A stretch of DNA of 64,000 nucleotides from Talinum fruticosum. Taxonomy: Eukaryota > Streptophyta > Magnoliopsida > Caryophyllales > Talinaceae. Positions 24,126 to 60,317 of this stretch are shown in pieces. The position numbers and the translations under genes were made by a program. Within the stretch, counting starts at the first letter, position 1, and every line of letters starts with the position of its first letter. Under the pieces are notes generated by a model. The model was not told the origin of the DNA. It searched no databases and saw nothing but the letters and a program-made list of their open reading frames with translations. The DNA lies in contig JAITYX010000125.1 in assembly GCA_021018815.1 (NCBI GenBank), positions 806,001 to 870,000 on the forward strand, in the 5' to 3' direction.

Positions 24126-25370
24126 GTTATGGTAAGAGATGGAAATTTTTTAAATTATATAAAAAAACAAACAAAAAATTAATTATCTAAACAAAAAAAA
24201 AACAGACATGCAAATTAAAGGAATTGATGAATACGATTTACAATTTACAAATTGTATACAATACAAATTTCTACATATATATTTTATGAGACTGAGAAGT
24301 TAATTATTTTTACATATTTAAACTAAACAAATTCCCGACCGACCGTTTATCTAAACAAAAAAAAATCGAGACAAAAATTCTTGACCAGTAGTTTATCAAA
24401 TTAAGAAATTCAGTCATGGAATAAAAATCAAAATACCAGATTTAGAAGACAAAATTAGAAAAATTAACAAATTTATGCTAGATTTAAAAGACAATTACAC
24501 ATGAACGGCGGCAAAAAAATCAAAATACTAGAAAAAAATCAAAATACTAGATCTAGAAATTTACGGTACAAATTTATGCTAGAACTAGAAAAAATACTAG
24601 AAAGAAATTCATGAAATAAAAAATTAGACAATTACCAAAAAAATACACAAATTCATAACTACAAAACCCTATATCTATAATTTATAAAAGCAACGAAACG
24701 GCGGCAAGCATGCAATGAACGACAAACACACATGACTAACACATACACCGGAAAACCATGAAACACAAACACACATGAACATATACAGAGACAGAGAGGG
24801 AGAGGACAAACAAATTCGGTCATGGGAAAGTGAAAAGTTCAGATTTACTTGTTGGAGAAGAGTAAAGCAACGATCGGAGGCAACGAACGTAGGAAACAAA
24901 TGCCGACAACGAATGGTGGCAACCAACGACGGCAATGAACGGTGGCAACCAACGGCGGAGCCGAGCAAGATCCGGTCACCCGATAAACAAGAGAAATAAA
25001 TCCGGTGATTGGAGGGAGAAAGCGAGGAATCGATTGAGGATTGAGGATTGAGGGAGTGACTAGCGCATACTAGAGGTAGAGCAGAGGCGACCGGAGGGTG
25101 GAGAAGGTGGAGGGATGGTGGTCGCTAGGCGTCGAAGAGGGAGAAGGAGGTTATGAAGGTGGGACTGAGTGCGAGGTGGGAGTGGGAGGCGGCGATCGGA
25201 TGGGTTTGCTTTGAATGAAAAATAGGGTTTCTTTATGCTTTTATACTTGGAGTTTGAGAGAGAGGAAGCATCTAGAATTAGGTTTATTTACTGGCCGCTA
25301 GAAACCATTACTTTTGGGTAGCCCAAAGTCCATTAAAATGCCCTCGGCCAGCGGTGTTGACCATTTTATA
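24126..25370 (-). other. 5' non-coding part of the hAT element
   Basis: AT-rich then AG/GC-mixed sequence, with a short decayed ACGAACG/GGTGGCAACCAACGGC repeat (24880-24960). No reading frame with transposase features is present, so I treat it as leader sequence of the element. Confidence 0.45.
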
Positions 25371-25414
25371 CTTTGGGACTTATGCATGATGTAGCCCAAT
25401 TTTGTACGCAAAAG

Positions 25415-25625
25415 CAATTCGGGTTCGAACGAGTCCGATTGACCGAATTTGTACAAACCCGAATTTTAAAAAATTCGGTCAACTCGAATTCCCCTCAATA
25501 CCCGAACCCAACCCGGTTTACTATTCGGACATGTCCGAATGACCGAATTTTAAATTCGGTCAAAAAATTATGACCAAACCCGATATTTTTCGGGTCGGAT
25601 AAATTCGGTAGTTCGGGTCGGTCGG
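25415..25625. repeat. Right subterminal motif cluster of the hAT element
   Basis: At least six GACCGAATTT/AAATTCGGTC words in both orientations in 200 bp, including the palindromic GACCGAATTTTAAATTCGGTC region. It is the counterpart of 20310-20475. Confidence 0.6.
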
Positions 25626-25725
25626 CTTTTGCCAAAGCTAGTCTATTCGTTCCGCAGTCACAGTTGTAACATCTATATCTATTAGTCTATTTGTAGCGCG
25701 GCACAGAAGACACTAGCTGGAATCT

Positions 25726-25808
25726 GCGGAGAGAGACAGAGAGAGAAAAATAGAGATCAGCAAGTAAGACAGGCAAATTCCTCCGCAGATCTCTCTCTCT
25801 CTCTCCGC
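25726..25808 (+). promoter_or_regulatory. GA/CT inverted repeat in the 5' leader, ending one base before the ATG
   Basis: Left arm GCGGAGAGAGACAGAGAGAG (from 25726) can pair with the right arm TCTCTCTCTCTCTCTCCGC (25790-25808), with one small bulge and a loop of about 43 nt. The right arm ends at 25808 and the start codon is at 25810, so the stem could influence initiation. CT/GA-rich leaders are common in plant genes; a structured role is inference. Confidence 0.5.
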
Positions 25809-25809
25809 C

Positions 25810-49394
<23,585 letters not shown>

Positions 49395-50170
49395 AAGTCG
49401 ATGTGTTTAGTTGTGCTCCAATTGGTTTTTGCTCGGGTTTTGGAGTCTTTTGTAACAGCAGGGAGAGTAGCACTTCAATTAGTTCTCATTTGTTTGAATA
49501 TGGTTGCTTTTCATGACATCCATGTTAGACAGATGTAAGTGTTCGCTTGCACAATCTTTTATTCCCAGTATATTCACATATGTAGTCTCTTTTATTTCCT
49601 GGGCTGGAATTCTGAGCTCATGTATTTTGGAATGATCAATGGTGACGAATAACGAGTTCAAGTTAATGTTTAAGCTAATGTTTGATTTCAAGTTTCAACC
49701 TTTAGATAAGAAGGGATGTCATGTTCTTTTAAGTTTTAAGAAGTTATAAGAATGTTGTTTTAAGTTTTAAGGAGTTATAAGATTGTAAGTTGGAAGAAGT
49801 TGGAAGCTATATTAAAAGAACCGACCTAGTGTGATTAATCCAACTAGTAAAGTGGGTCAATGGTTTGACCGGTCGGAACATTTAACTTGAATTAAACCGG
49901 TTGGCTCGGTTAATAGCTGAACCTGGATTAGACCACTACAACCTAGCAAGCTATATATATATATATATATTAAAAATTTAAACAACTTTGGGCTTGTTTT
50001 GTTGGAGGTATTTAAAGTGAGTACTGCAATTAAAATAACATAGTTTATAACATTCGTTGCTTTTGCTTGGAAAAAAATGTATGCAATTAAAATTATCTTA
50101 TAATTACAATAACATAGAAAGTTATAATTAGAATAACATGGGTTTCCCTAAACAATTCTAATTACCCCAT
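49395..50170 (+). other. 3' untranslated and downstream non-coding region of the katanin-like gene
   Basis: No reading frame of note. A (TA)n tract lies at about 49953-49970. Polyadenylation is likely in 49400-49700, but no strong AATAAA is visible. Confidence 0.5.
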
Positions 50171-50600
50171 CCAATGTAATCAATTTTTGGCCGTTGTAAT
50201 CAAAACACGACCCCGCGGGCTGCCAATCTCTCTCCTCTTTTCACTTCTCTTCTCACGCATCGGCCATACCGCGCTCTCTCTCTCTCTCTCGTGTATTTCT
50301 CTGTCCTCGTGGCGCCATGGTTCAAGCTCTCTCTCTCCTCTTTCTTTCTTCTTGTTCATTCTCTAGTAGTGGTGATTTCTCCGTGCTCTAGCTCGGCTTT
50401 CTCTATGGTCTCTGCTCGTCCGGCTCGTTTCTTCACCAAGAAAACACCATATCCGATTCTCTCTCTCTCTCTCCCTTCCCCACTCTCCCTCTCTCTTCCT
50501 ACCCATCCATCGCCACCAGCTCTGGTTCTACTCTGCTTTGGTCGACTTGTTGAAGACGATTGCTTGCAAGGTTTATCCCCTTTCCGCAACTAGGGTTTGG
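50171..50600 (+). other. CT-rich, leader-like stretch with one possible first exon
   Basis: Strong CTCTCT tracts (50270-50290, 50460-50500), several ATGs, and a possible donor GCAAG|GTTTAT at about 50570. It looks like the 5' leader of a plant gene, but no later exon with recognisable coding sequence follows before the transposon at 52440. It may be a truncated gene, a promoter relic or chance. Confidence 0.3.
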
Positions 50601-52439
50601 GCACAAATTTTCCAGATCCGGTTTATCTCTCGGTCACTACTCACTACTAATTTTCAATCTCTTTTTTCTTTTCCGGTTCTTACTTTTTCTAAGCATATGA
50701 GTTGATTCCATCGGTGATTGTAGGTTTTTTTATTCCATGGGTGATTGTAGGTTTTCCGATTTTGAGTTGATTCCAAATAGCTGAAATCGTCCAAGTTAGA
50801 TGAAATTCGAATTGATTAGATCATTGATAAGATGCAACTGGACTAGTTTTAGTTTCGAATTTATTTTTGGCTTTCGAACTCTCCTTTCTAAGGAAAATTT
50901 TGCATTCCTTTACTTGTGAGTTACGCTTCGCTGTAGGTTCTTTTAATCTATACAATACTAAAGCGGATTGAGGACTGAAAACATCGGGACATTGCTAGTT
51001 CCTACTCTAGTAAGGACAAACAAGGAGAAGAAAGCTGCTTATCCGGAGATGAACATATATATAAAGATGAGAAGGGGGTTGTTTATATACGAGAGATGAG
51101 AAAGGGAGGACGGGGCATGACAACTTTTTTAATTTATTGTGTGGCCTGAATTTTTAGTCATTTTTTCAAAAATAAAATAATAAGCTCATTGTATGGAGAC
51201 AGATTTATTGTGTGAACTGTTGATGTAGAGATTAAATTAATGTCTAATATTAGGGTCTGGGCAACGAGGCGGGCCAACCCATTACTATAAAGGGTTGGGC
51301 CGAGCCGAGGAAAAATAAATGGGTCATGCTCGGGTCATGGACTAGCCGACCCCGATCCGCCCATGGGCCGAAGCTAAAGAACGGAATCATCTTTGATTCT
51401 GTTTCATCATATCTCGGAATGTAATTCGAAATTCCAGACAAAATTGATGCTATAGAATTGTATCCCCAATACATTTAGTCATACCCTATGTGTATTGTAC
51501 GGATATTAGCATTTTTCAATTTCAATATAATTTGGAGAAACATCCGGAAATTGTTTGACAACAAGTGCAAAGTCTGTTCAAGCTTCGTATTGACAAGTCA
51601 TAAAATTTATGAGAAAATACGAAGTCTCCACATGTGTGAATCATTACGAGCAGCTCCTCTTTGTCGTCAAGGATGCCAAATATTGGAGTTGGCAGCACAT
51701 AGGTCTTCGCAAAGAGTACATTAATCCACTTTGCAACTTCTTGAGAGTAAATTATCTATTCCTCCAGCTTGAAACAGATTTCGGGATGAGATTAATAGCG
51801 GTAGAAGCGGTTTCCAACCTGCATACAATAGAAGAATTGTCAATCGGTTGCATGGGAGTGGTTTTGACCTTTTTTTTAAAAAGAAGGATCCTTAATCCTC
51901 ATTAAAAAAAAAAAAAGATGTATTGAAAGGTTGGGATGCGCTTTTTATGAACGGACCTTGATATTTCTTCAACAGACCTTCATGATTTCTGCGGAATTAG
52001 TTTCTAGCACTTGACCTCCAAAGATTATCTCATCTAGGATATTATGTAGTCTGCAGAATCCCGAAAGTGAGCATGAGTTCCTGGAATGCACATGTAGTGG
52101 ATACATTATAGGGCAAGAAATATGCATAAACTAAATGTATTGGGGACCTCGGAACCAAAGTCTGTAAACTAAAGGAACAGAACACAGCCTTAATGCTCAC
52201 CACAATGCCTATATCTGCTCGTGACGGCCCATTGATCATGTTTGGAACATGACTTCTACGACCCTTGTATCATCATCCTCTTTGTGATTGGTGGAATATG
52301 CATTAAAAAATTAATTAAAACAATTTAGATATATAAATATAATTTACTACAATAATTAAAAACTTAATTACTTAAAAGAATTAATTACCTAAAAGAAGAT
52401 ACTTTGTATCATCCTCCTCGTCCCCTCCATCTTCATCGG
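50601..52439. other. Unassigned non-coding stretch with a 15-bp inverted repeat
   Basis: CCCCAATACATTTAG at 51464-51478 recurs inverted at 52131-52145. 51250-51400 is rich in GGGCC words, as in hAT sub-ends. The reading frame 51609-51905 (98 codons) matches nothing I recognise. Confidence 0.4.
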
Positions 52440-54330
52440 AATTAGAATCATTGTCAATTGCTAGAGTTGTATCATACTCGCACGTCGCCAATCTTGAAGT
52501 CTTACGAGTGCTTGTATGGTCATAGGCTTCAAAGCACTACGAGTAGGGAGATGGTTTTTCCACCAAGACTAAAGGCGGACTCCGATGCTACGAGTACTAA
52601 CCGGGATAGTCAACGGATCTCGTGCCATCATAGAAAGCTCTGAGTATCTCACCGAGCTCTTGTGCCAAAAATCCAAAACATCTAGCTCCAAATTCAAATC
52701 AAGACCTGGCTCCTCCAAGTATAAATCCAGATGGGACCTCCCGAGCTTAGGGCATAGAGCTTCTACCACTAAAACTATTATAATCATCAAAGTAGTCATC
52801 CCCGATAGCACTAACAGCAGGAGAAGGATTAATGATAGGTGAAGTTGATGTCGAGTGTAGCTTGTACTCATTGTATAAGGAATGCAAAGTGCTTAACACA
52901 TTATCAACACATTTCGTAGTTTCATCAAATCCAAACAACTTACTAAAGTAGTACTCAACAAATTTAACTTTACACCGAGGATCCAAAATGACAACACATG
53001 ACAAGTACAAATTATATTCCGACCAAGTACTTGTCAAATTATCCAAGCATCTCATTTGCCATATTAACTAGATAACCATAAGGACCCCGAGCTGTCTCAA
53101 GCAAATGCCTATGAACCATCCATGCACCCTTGAAATACAAGTTAGATGTTGGGGTCTTCACAACACTAAACATGCAAGTTACCTCATAAAATAACTTGAG
53201 AAACTTATGAATCATACTAAGTTTCTCCAACTCCTCCTCTAAAGGCATATAGGTTTTCAATGGAGAATTAGTTGATCCCAAGTAGAGAAACACATTCTTA
53301 TAATACAAGACATTATCAAGCAACTAGTAAGTGGAATTCCAACGAACTTGCATGTCCAAATTCAGTTTTCTTTTTACATCCAAATGAAAGATCTTTTGTG
53401 CACTTTCATAAAATTCTTTACCTCTAAGAGAAGATCTAGTAATCAATTTCACCAAATTTTGAATCTTTTCCATAATTTCCTCAATCGACTTTAGACCTTC
53501 TTGTACAATAAGATTCAGGATATGTGCACAACATCGTACATGAAAGAATGCACCACTACTTATCAATCCACTTCTAGGAACAAGACGCTTTTTTAGATTA
53601 GCCATCATCACATCATTTTACTTAGCATTATCCACGGTTATGGTGAGTATCTTGTCCTCGATAGTCCATTGAGTAAGAAACATAAGCACTTCATTTGCTA
53701 TGCTTTCACCATCATATGGAGGTGTCAGTGCCTTAAACCTAAGGATTCTTTTGTGCAATTTCCAAGCACTATCTACAAAGTGGGCGGTGATGCAAATGTA
53801 ATGTTGATAAGTATGATTTGACCTCCAATTATCAATTGTCAAACAAATCCTACCGGGATTTTCAATAACATATCTTTCAACTTATTTCTCTCCCTCCATA
53901 CATAGACATCTATTCTCTCTTAGCCATACATAGACACAAAACCGGGTTAGCTTTAGACATCATCCGTCTAAAAGCTTTTTCCTCAACAAGTCATAAAGGA
54001 ATGAGCTCCTTCAACAATATAAAGAACAATTTCCTTACGAAGCTTGCTCATATTAAACACAAATTCCACATTATCATCATCACTATCCCCTTCACCACCT
54101 TGAAACCCACTAGGTCTCACTCGGACATCTCTCCAAATGACACTTTAAATGAGAAGTCCCACTCCCTTAGTAGCGAGATAAAGACATTTTATAATGCATG
54201 CAAAATTGCGATTGGCTCACCTTGTGGATTAGTGTCTTCCTTGAGCTCTCTCCATACTTTAGACTTTTTCTTCCTTTTAGGTTGTGGAGCATTATACTCA
54301 CTATAACCATCTTCTCGTCACTTGCCTAGA
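52440..54330 (-). pseudogene. Second hAT transposase relic (BED, RICESLEEPER-like)
   Basis: On the minus strand: BED zinc finger GTSHLKCHLERC (about 54150-54110, just after an in-frame stop); IDNWRS..YICITAHFVD (53830-53765); catalytic-core VDNAK (53620); HVRCCAHILNLIVQEG (53535-53490); VRWNSTY (53340-53324); LDPRCKVKFVEYYF (52990-52950); dimerisation domain ELDVLDFW, SVRYSELSMMARD, IPVST and SESAFSLGG (52690-52550). The order is complete but split over at least six frames. It belongs to a different subfamily from the copy at 21188. I did not find its terminal repeats. Confidence 0.92.
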
Positions 54331-57300
54331 AGATATTCCTTCACTATCCATCCCTAAGATAGGAGAACAAAAGCATTATTAATCACATGAATATCTTTCC
54401 CATTGAATTAAACAAAAGAGTTTGACAATATTTTATAAAAGAATTCAGTTTCCGTGGTGAATCAAGAAAAGCATAGGCAAGTTGACGAGTACAATTAATA
54501 CAAGTAGTGAAACAATGTGAAGCTATAAAAAGTGGAGAGTGAGAGTGAAACATGTACTTAATTTCCTCCCCAAAACATTCATGTAAAATTTTTACATTTA
54601 ACATGACATTTTTGAAAAATAAGCATCCAAAGTTTATGGGTTAGATAAAGAAATTTGAAAAATAAGCATCCAGAATTCAAATTTTCTATCCATTGTATCT
54701 CCATGTGTAATCTTTCATATATCAAGCACATCCAGTTACTATTGTTGCAGAGGAGCCATTGCACATGATTGATTATTGAATTTAATTACCTCCACCCACA
54801 TTCTGAAATTACAAGAAAAGCACATCCTAGTTGACACTTGACATTGACAGGGTTAGACTCAAGAATACCAATGTTGGAGTCCGTATAGGACCAAACTTGG
54901 GCACATTCTGAAAATTCAATGTGTTATATAGTTTATAAAGAGGGTTAGGTGTTCTACCCAAGTTGGAGTGAAAACTTGACACATATACTAGTGTTGAAAT
55001 GAAGAATTTGAATGAAACCAGCAGGGCAAAGCTATATCTCTTACTATCCTTAATGATTCTCTCGGACAAACTTTCCATATACATAACCAAAACGCACTAG
55101 ACCCCCTGCAATCACTTCACCTTGTACCATAAACAATATAGCAAGGGCAAGTAGGGATCGAATCCACGAGGAAAGATATAATAACATGCAAGTTTTAATA
55201 TAATTAAATTTGCTACTCTTAAAAACAAAACAGAAAATATAAATTAAAATCAATAATTAAAATTCATAGAAAATTATCTAATAACTAAATAAATAATTTA
55301 TACAGCAACAAATTAAACCACTACTTAAACTTATAATAAACAATATAGCAAGGGCAAGTAGGGATCGAATCCACGAGGAAAGATATAATAACATGCAAGT
55401 TTTAATATAATTAAATTTGCTACTCTTAAAAACAAAACAGAAAATATAAATTAAAATCAATAATTAAAATTCATAGAAAATTATCTAATAACTAAATAAA
55501 TAATTTATACAGAATAATAAAACTACAATAACCCAGAAATATTTTTGTATATTTTTTAGAATAATTAAAACAGAAAACTAAAGCAGAAAATAAACAAATT
55601 CTAAAACAGAAAATTAAATAAGTAAAATTCTGCACTAAAATAATTACGAAAATAAATACTAAAATTACACAGAATAATAATACTAAGTTTCTAAACCTAA
55701 CCAGACCCTAAAAATATAAAAACAAAATTTAAAATCTAATTTACGAATTTATTTTATTAAAAACCTGCAGTAATTAAATTCAAGAATTAAATCTGAAAAA
55801 ATATCAAATTAATTCCAAAAATTCTAAAATTTAATCAGAGCAAACTAGGACTCTATCTAAACCCTAAAAGAAAATAAAACACAAAAAATAACAAAAGAAA
55901 CTATTTTTAAACTAATTTCTAACAAACTGACTCAAAAATAATAAAAACTAACAGAAAATTAAATCTGAAAATTAAAATATATAATGACTCAAAGTTAAAT
56001 TAAAATAAAATTACTAAAACTAACCTAAAATACTGATCTTTAGGGGGTTTAATGAAATTGATAATAAAAGACTATAACTTTATGAATAAAAATTAATAAA
56101 CTCAAGAAAATAACTAAAAGGCAAGCAAGTAATTATCAAATATATCAAATTTATAAAAACACTTAGTATAATCTATATCCACCATGCAAATTATTATTTA
56201 TCATTAACACACAAATTGATCTACCCATGAGCTAAACCGTAGAAGACAACCACTAGCGGATCTTCCCCGTTTTTCCTTAGTTATTAGTTTACTTAGGCCT
56301 AGCCCTAATATAAACCCTACTAATATTGATAACCTTAGCACTAGCACTAGAATTTAATCAAATTAGAGCATTAAGTATTAGAAAAACATCATCTAGCACC
56401 TAATAACCAATCTACTAGCAAATTGATTTAAGAAGGATCTATGATAATTTCCTAATTAAAAGAGTTGGGTATGAGCCATCCATGATTAACTAGGGTGATA
56501 CTTATGTCTAAAAGATCAAGCAATTACGTACTTAAACCCTTTAAACTATCATATGAATTTATATAAAACTAAGTAGCGTGCACTCTAATTAATTAGACAT
56601 AAATTCATAAACATTAAACACAAATTATCATAGAATCATGGATCGAATCAATAAGACAATAAAAATCGAAACTTTGTTTCAAAATAAATAATTTAACATG
56701 GCTTCAAGTAGATTATACTAAGTATAAGAAAAACTACTCACACATAATGTAATTTAAAACATATAAACTAAATAAAACTAGCATCTTTAATATTAATCTA
56801 ACAATAAAAACTCAATCTTTTCTAATAAAAATTACAAAACTAAATTATACTACCGATATTAGTTTCTTTGACCCGGAAGATGAAGAAGATGATGATGGAT
56901 GGTGGCTGGCTGGGCAGCAAGCACAGGGCAGCAGCGGCGGACGGCGGCAACCAGGAGCAGCGGCAGCAGAGTGCAGCGGCCGGGCAGCGAGTGCAGGGCT
57001 GGCCGGTGGTGCAGGGTGCATGGACAGCAAGCAGCAGAGTGCAACAAGGAGCAGCGGCAGCAGAGTGCAGCAAGAGAACGTGAGGTGGTCCGGGTAGCTA
57101 GGTGGCTGGCTGCTTGTGTGGGCAATGGACGTGAGCAAGCAGCAGGTGGCTGGGATGTATGTGGTCGGCTTCCTAGGTCTCCTCTCTCCATGATGATAAT
57201 AAGTAGTATATATAGGGTGAAGGAGTTAGGGTTTATTTCTCTTTCTTCTCTTCTAAGTTTTCTTTTCTATTCCAATTAGGATTTCCTAAAATATAATATC

Positions 57301-57470
57301 CTAAAATAAATATTTTATTACATATTATATTTATGGACCGACTTCATATATTTTCTTGGATGCTTGTCGGTAGCTAAAAATCCACTTTTAACGTCTTTTC
57401 TTCTCTTCCCACTTTATTCGTCAATTACCTAAAAATAAACAAAATAGGATAATTTAGATAAAATAAACTA
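54331..57470 (-). other. A-rich, non-coding, LTR-like tract
   Basis: Very A-rich on the plus strand (55500-56100). It has a tRNA-like GGATCGAATCC word (55162 and its duplicate), a GC-rich CAGCAG block (56890-57110) and a minus-strand TATATA near 57208-57214. It has the look of a long LTR or leader of a minus-oriented retroelement, but I could not define ends. The reading frames over the CAG block are compositional. Confidence 0.4.
55129..55512 (+). repeat. 207-bp direct tandem duplication
   Basis: ATAAACAATATAGCAAGGGC recurs at 55129 and 55336. About 177 bp, through to TTTATACAG (ending 55305 and 55512), are identical by eye. Confidence 0.96.
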
Positions 57471-58400
57471 TATAATATAAACTAAATAACTACTAAAAAT
57501 ACGTATAAAATACGACTTAATAGAGGCCTTTGCTTCCCGATCGGATTCTCCGACCGAGAGCACCCCGAGGAAGGTGAGATTCCTACCGAGGACTGGAGCT
57601 GGTGGTCGTGTCTGGGACAACCTTCGGGACGAGCTTCCCTTCTCCTTCCCTTTTCCTAACCCTTCTAGGACTGATTTTGATGGCTTGCATGCCATGTATT
57701 TTCGAATGGCCTCGCTCGTTGCATGACTTGATACTTTGCTACTTTGGATTCGTTTTTCTTTGAACTTTTATCTTCGGCTGATCCTTGTTTGGTGCTTGTT
57801 GGATGTTTACTTGACTCATTTCTTTTGGTTGTAGCCGATTTTTCTTGCCCTTTTTGGGTATATGATCATCTTTTGACTTTGGCAATTTTCGGCTATATTA
57901 GGGGATTGCATTAGCCCTCGGTTTTGGCCCCAAAATCAGTACAAGAAAAACATACAATAATAGGGATTAACAATGTAGTTGTCGTAGGGGGTGACAGTAG
58001 CCCTTACTCTTTCTTCTAACTTTAACAAAGTTAAGAAAATATAACAAGAGGGACCGAGTGGTTGGGAGCTCTAAGGGTTCGTATTAGCCCATACTCATGC
58101 CTCTAATTTTGGCAAAGTTAAAATATACGCCGGAAGAGATTGAAAGTTTGGTTGCTCTAGGGGATCGTATCGGCCTCTATTCATGTTCCCAAAACCGACT
58201 TAAAATAAGACACGAGGCATAAAGCTGCAGAAAATTTGCTCATTATATTAAGATAGAAGATCGAAGTCCATTACAAAAGAGAGGAATATGTGCCCTTGTT
58301 AAGCACTTTCGGAAAAGTCGCGTCAATCATGGCTGATTCCTTTACAACATTTTTGGGACTTGGGCTGGGTGGGTCTTTAAAGAAAGGCCCCCATGCCAAT
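57471..58400 (-). other. Non-coding 3' region (and possibly 3' LTR) of the Tat-type gypsy element
   Basis: Lies beyond the integrase end. It contains repeated GTTAAGAAAATATAAC/CAAAGTTAAAATATA-like phrases around AGTAGCCCTT/ATTAGCCC (57960-58200), reminiscent of a short imperfect repeat. No ORF. Confidence 0.4.
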
Positions 58401-58418
58401 CGATGTGCTTGCACCTGT

Positions 58419-59510
58419 TTACAAAATGAAGGTGCTTCCTAGTACATAGATGAAGTACTTCTTTAAGTTGCCGCTATGCCATGCTCCGGGAATGTCTGTT
58501 CCTTCGAGGGTAACCAGCCTATAGGTCCCCGGGTGGACTACTTCATGAATGATGTATGGTCCTTCCCGGCTAGCCGTGAACTTGCCGTGCTCCGCCGCCT
58601 TTCCTACGGCTTCAATTTTCCTTAGAACCAGGTCACCGACTTTAAGATCTCTTCCCTTCACCCTCCTCGCTGTAGGCTCTTGCCATTTTCAGTTTGGTTA
58701 TGGCCTCACGGAGATAGCTATCCCCTCAAACCATAGGGAGTAAGTCAAGGGCCTCCCGGAGGGCCCCGTTGTTAGACTCCTCCCGGAAGGTTGTGAGGCC
58801 GGGGTGTGAAGGGCCACTTCGACCAGGAGCATGGCTTCGGATCCATATATTAGCATGAAAGGTGTTTCTCTGGTAGCTGACTTCTCTATGGTCCTAATTG
58901 ACCATATGACGGCCGACAACTCATCCGCCCATTTTCCTTTAGCATCGTCTAGCCTCTTTTTAAGGCCGTTGAGTATGACCTTGTTAGCCGACTCGGCTTG
59001 GCCGTTGGTTTGGGGACGAGCCATGACCGTGAAGCGGGCTTGGCAACCATATTGGGCGAGGTAATCCCGTATCTTGTCGGTGTCAAATTGTTGTCGATTG
59101 TCAAATATCATCGCCCTAGGGACGCCAAACCGAGTGATTATGCTCTTCCGGATGAACTTGCGCACTTCTTTTTCGATGATTGAGGCTACGGCTTCCGCCT
59201 CTATCCACTTAGTGAAATAGTCCATAGCTACGAACAAGTACTTGGGCTGACCCATGGCTTTCGGAAATGGACCGAGGATATCCATCCCCCATTTTGCAAA
59301 AGGAAGGGGTGACTGGATAGGGGTTAGCTCGGTAGGAGGGCGCTTTGGCACGAGAGCGAATTTATGGCATTTGTCACATTGCCTCACCAAATCCACTCGA
59401 ATCTTCTCGTAAGGACAGCCAATAGTAGTCGGTCCGTAGAGCCTTTCTGCCGCGTGCCCTTCCGCCTATGTGCAAGCTACACACTCCATGAATTTCCTCG
59501 GTATTTTCCG
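58419..59510 (-). pseudogene. Tat-type integrase, nearly complete
   Basis: On the minus strand: HHCC zinc finger (IHGVC..HIGGRA.., then CDKCHKF at 59375), split by a frameshift near 59400. The catalytic core has D in WGMDILGPFPKA, D in IFDNRQQFD (usually DNGRQFD) and E in GQAESANK, so the DDE triad is present. The C-terminal barrel has KVGDLVLRKI...GPYIIHEVVHPGTYRL (58640-58500). The core frame is 232 codons. The join between core and C-terminus at about 58690 is broken. Confidence 0.93.
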
Positions 59511-59692
59511 ACCCATTTCCTACTGCACGCAACGAAGCAAGGGTTGGGAGTGCGCCTTCTTGTAGAGTGCTCCGTCATAGTAAACAAACCATTTCGCTCT
59601 CTTCTTGACATGCTCTGTTTCTTTGCTATCTTGCGGAAGTTCCCCTTGGATAGGTAGTTGATGAGGGGATCCATCCAAGTGTTGCTCCGGTC

Positions 59693-60317
59693 CTAGCCAC
59701 ATGGTTTCTTTGATATCGATACTTCTCTCTCCAAGTATCTCCCACTGGATCTTTTTGGCTGCTCATCGCCCAAGGAGATGGCGAGTTTGGAGAGGGCATC
59801 GGATTGTCTGTTCTCCAAGCGGGGTACGTGCAAGATTTCGAAGTGCTCGGAGTCGTCCCGCCGCTTCTTTGACCTTTGATGATACACTATCATATCCTCA
59901 TCCCATGCCTCGTATTCTCCATTCGGATTGGAGACTACAAGCTGGGAATCGGAGTAGGCTTTTATGGAGCTCGCTCCTGCCGCATAACAAAAGTCTATGC
60001 CTGCTAGGAGGGCCTCGTATTCCGCCTCATTGTTGGAAGCTTTTAACATGAACTTGAGTGCGTGTTCATATTGTTCCCCGTTGGCGAATTGATGACCAAC
60101 CCCACTCCACTCCCGTCTTTGGTTGCTTGAACCGTCTAGAGGGTCCAACATTCGTCTTCGAGATGGTAGGGGCTGGTTCGAGTGTGAGCATTTTGCTATG
60201 AAATCCGCCAATGCTTGTGCTTTGATAGCTCTTTGGGGTTCGAACTCCAGGCCATACGGGGTCAGCTCGACGGCCCACTTTAGCATTCTTCCGAGCTTTT
60301 GAACTTTTGCAACACAT
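59693..60317 (-). pseudogene. RNase H of the Tat-type element
   Basis: 197-codon frame with LTPYGLEFEPQRAIKAQALADF (linker), LDGSSN (first Asp), NNEAEYEALLAG (Glu), YSDSQLVV (Asp) and ENRQSDALSKLA (last Asp). All four acidic positions are kept. Tat elements carry an additional plant-type RNase H here (family knowledge). A frame change at about 60290 separates it from RT. Confidence 0.9.

Larger units (their letters stand above)
20299..25640 (-). mobile_element. hAT transposon, 5.3 kb, immediately upstream of the katanin-like gene
   Basis: Left end TAGCGCCGGCAAAAATTCGG; the right end read in reverse is TAGCTTTGGCAAAAGCCGAC. Both have the hAT-type TAGnnnnGGCAAAA terminus. The 8-bp flanks TTCTTCTC (20291-20298) and GTCTATTC (25641-25648) agree at 5 of 8 positions, consistent with an aged duplication. 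A hAT transposase relic lies on the minus strand (21188-23300). The sub-ends carry many AATTCGGTC/GACCGAATT motifs. Frameshifts and stops make the element inactive. Confidence 0.82.

Noticed and set aside
24675..24999. Reading frames in both strands near the right part of the hAT
   Set aside because: Low-complexity sequence with no transposase or known domain; treated as element leader.
56840..57279. Ala/Gln/Cys-rich frames over the CAG-rich block
   Set aside because: Overlapping frames on both strands caused by CAGCAG composition, with no conserved motif.
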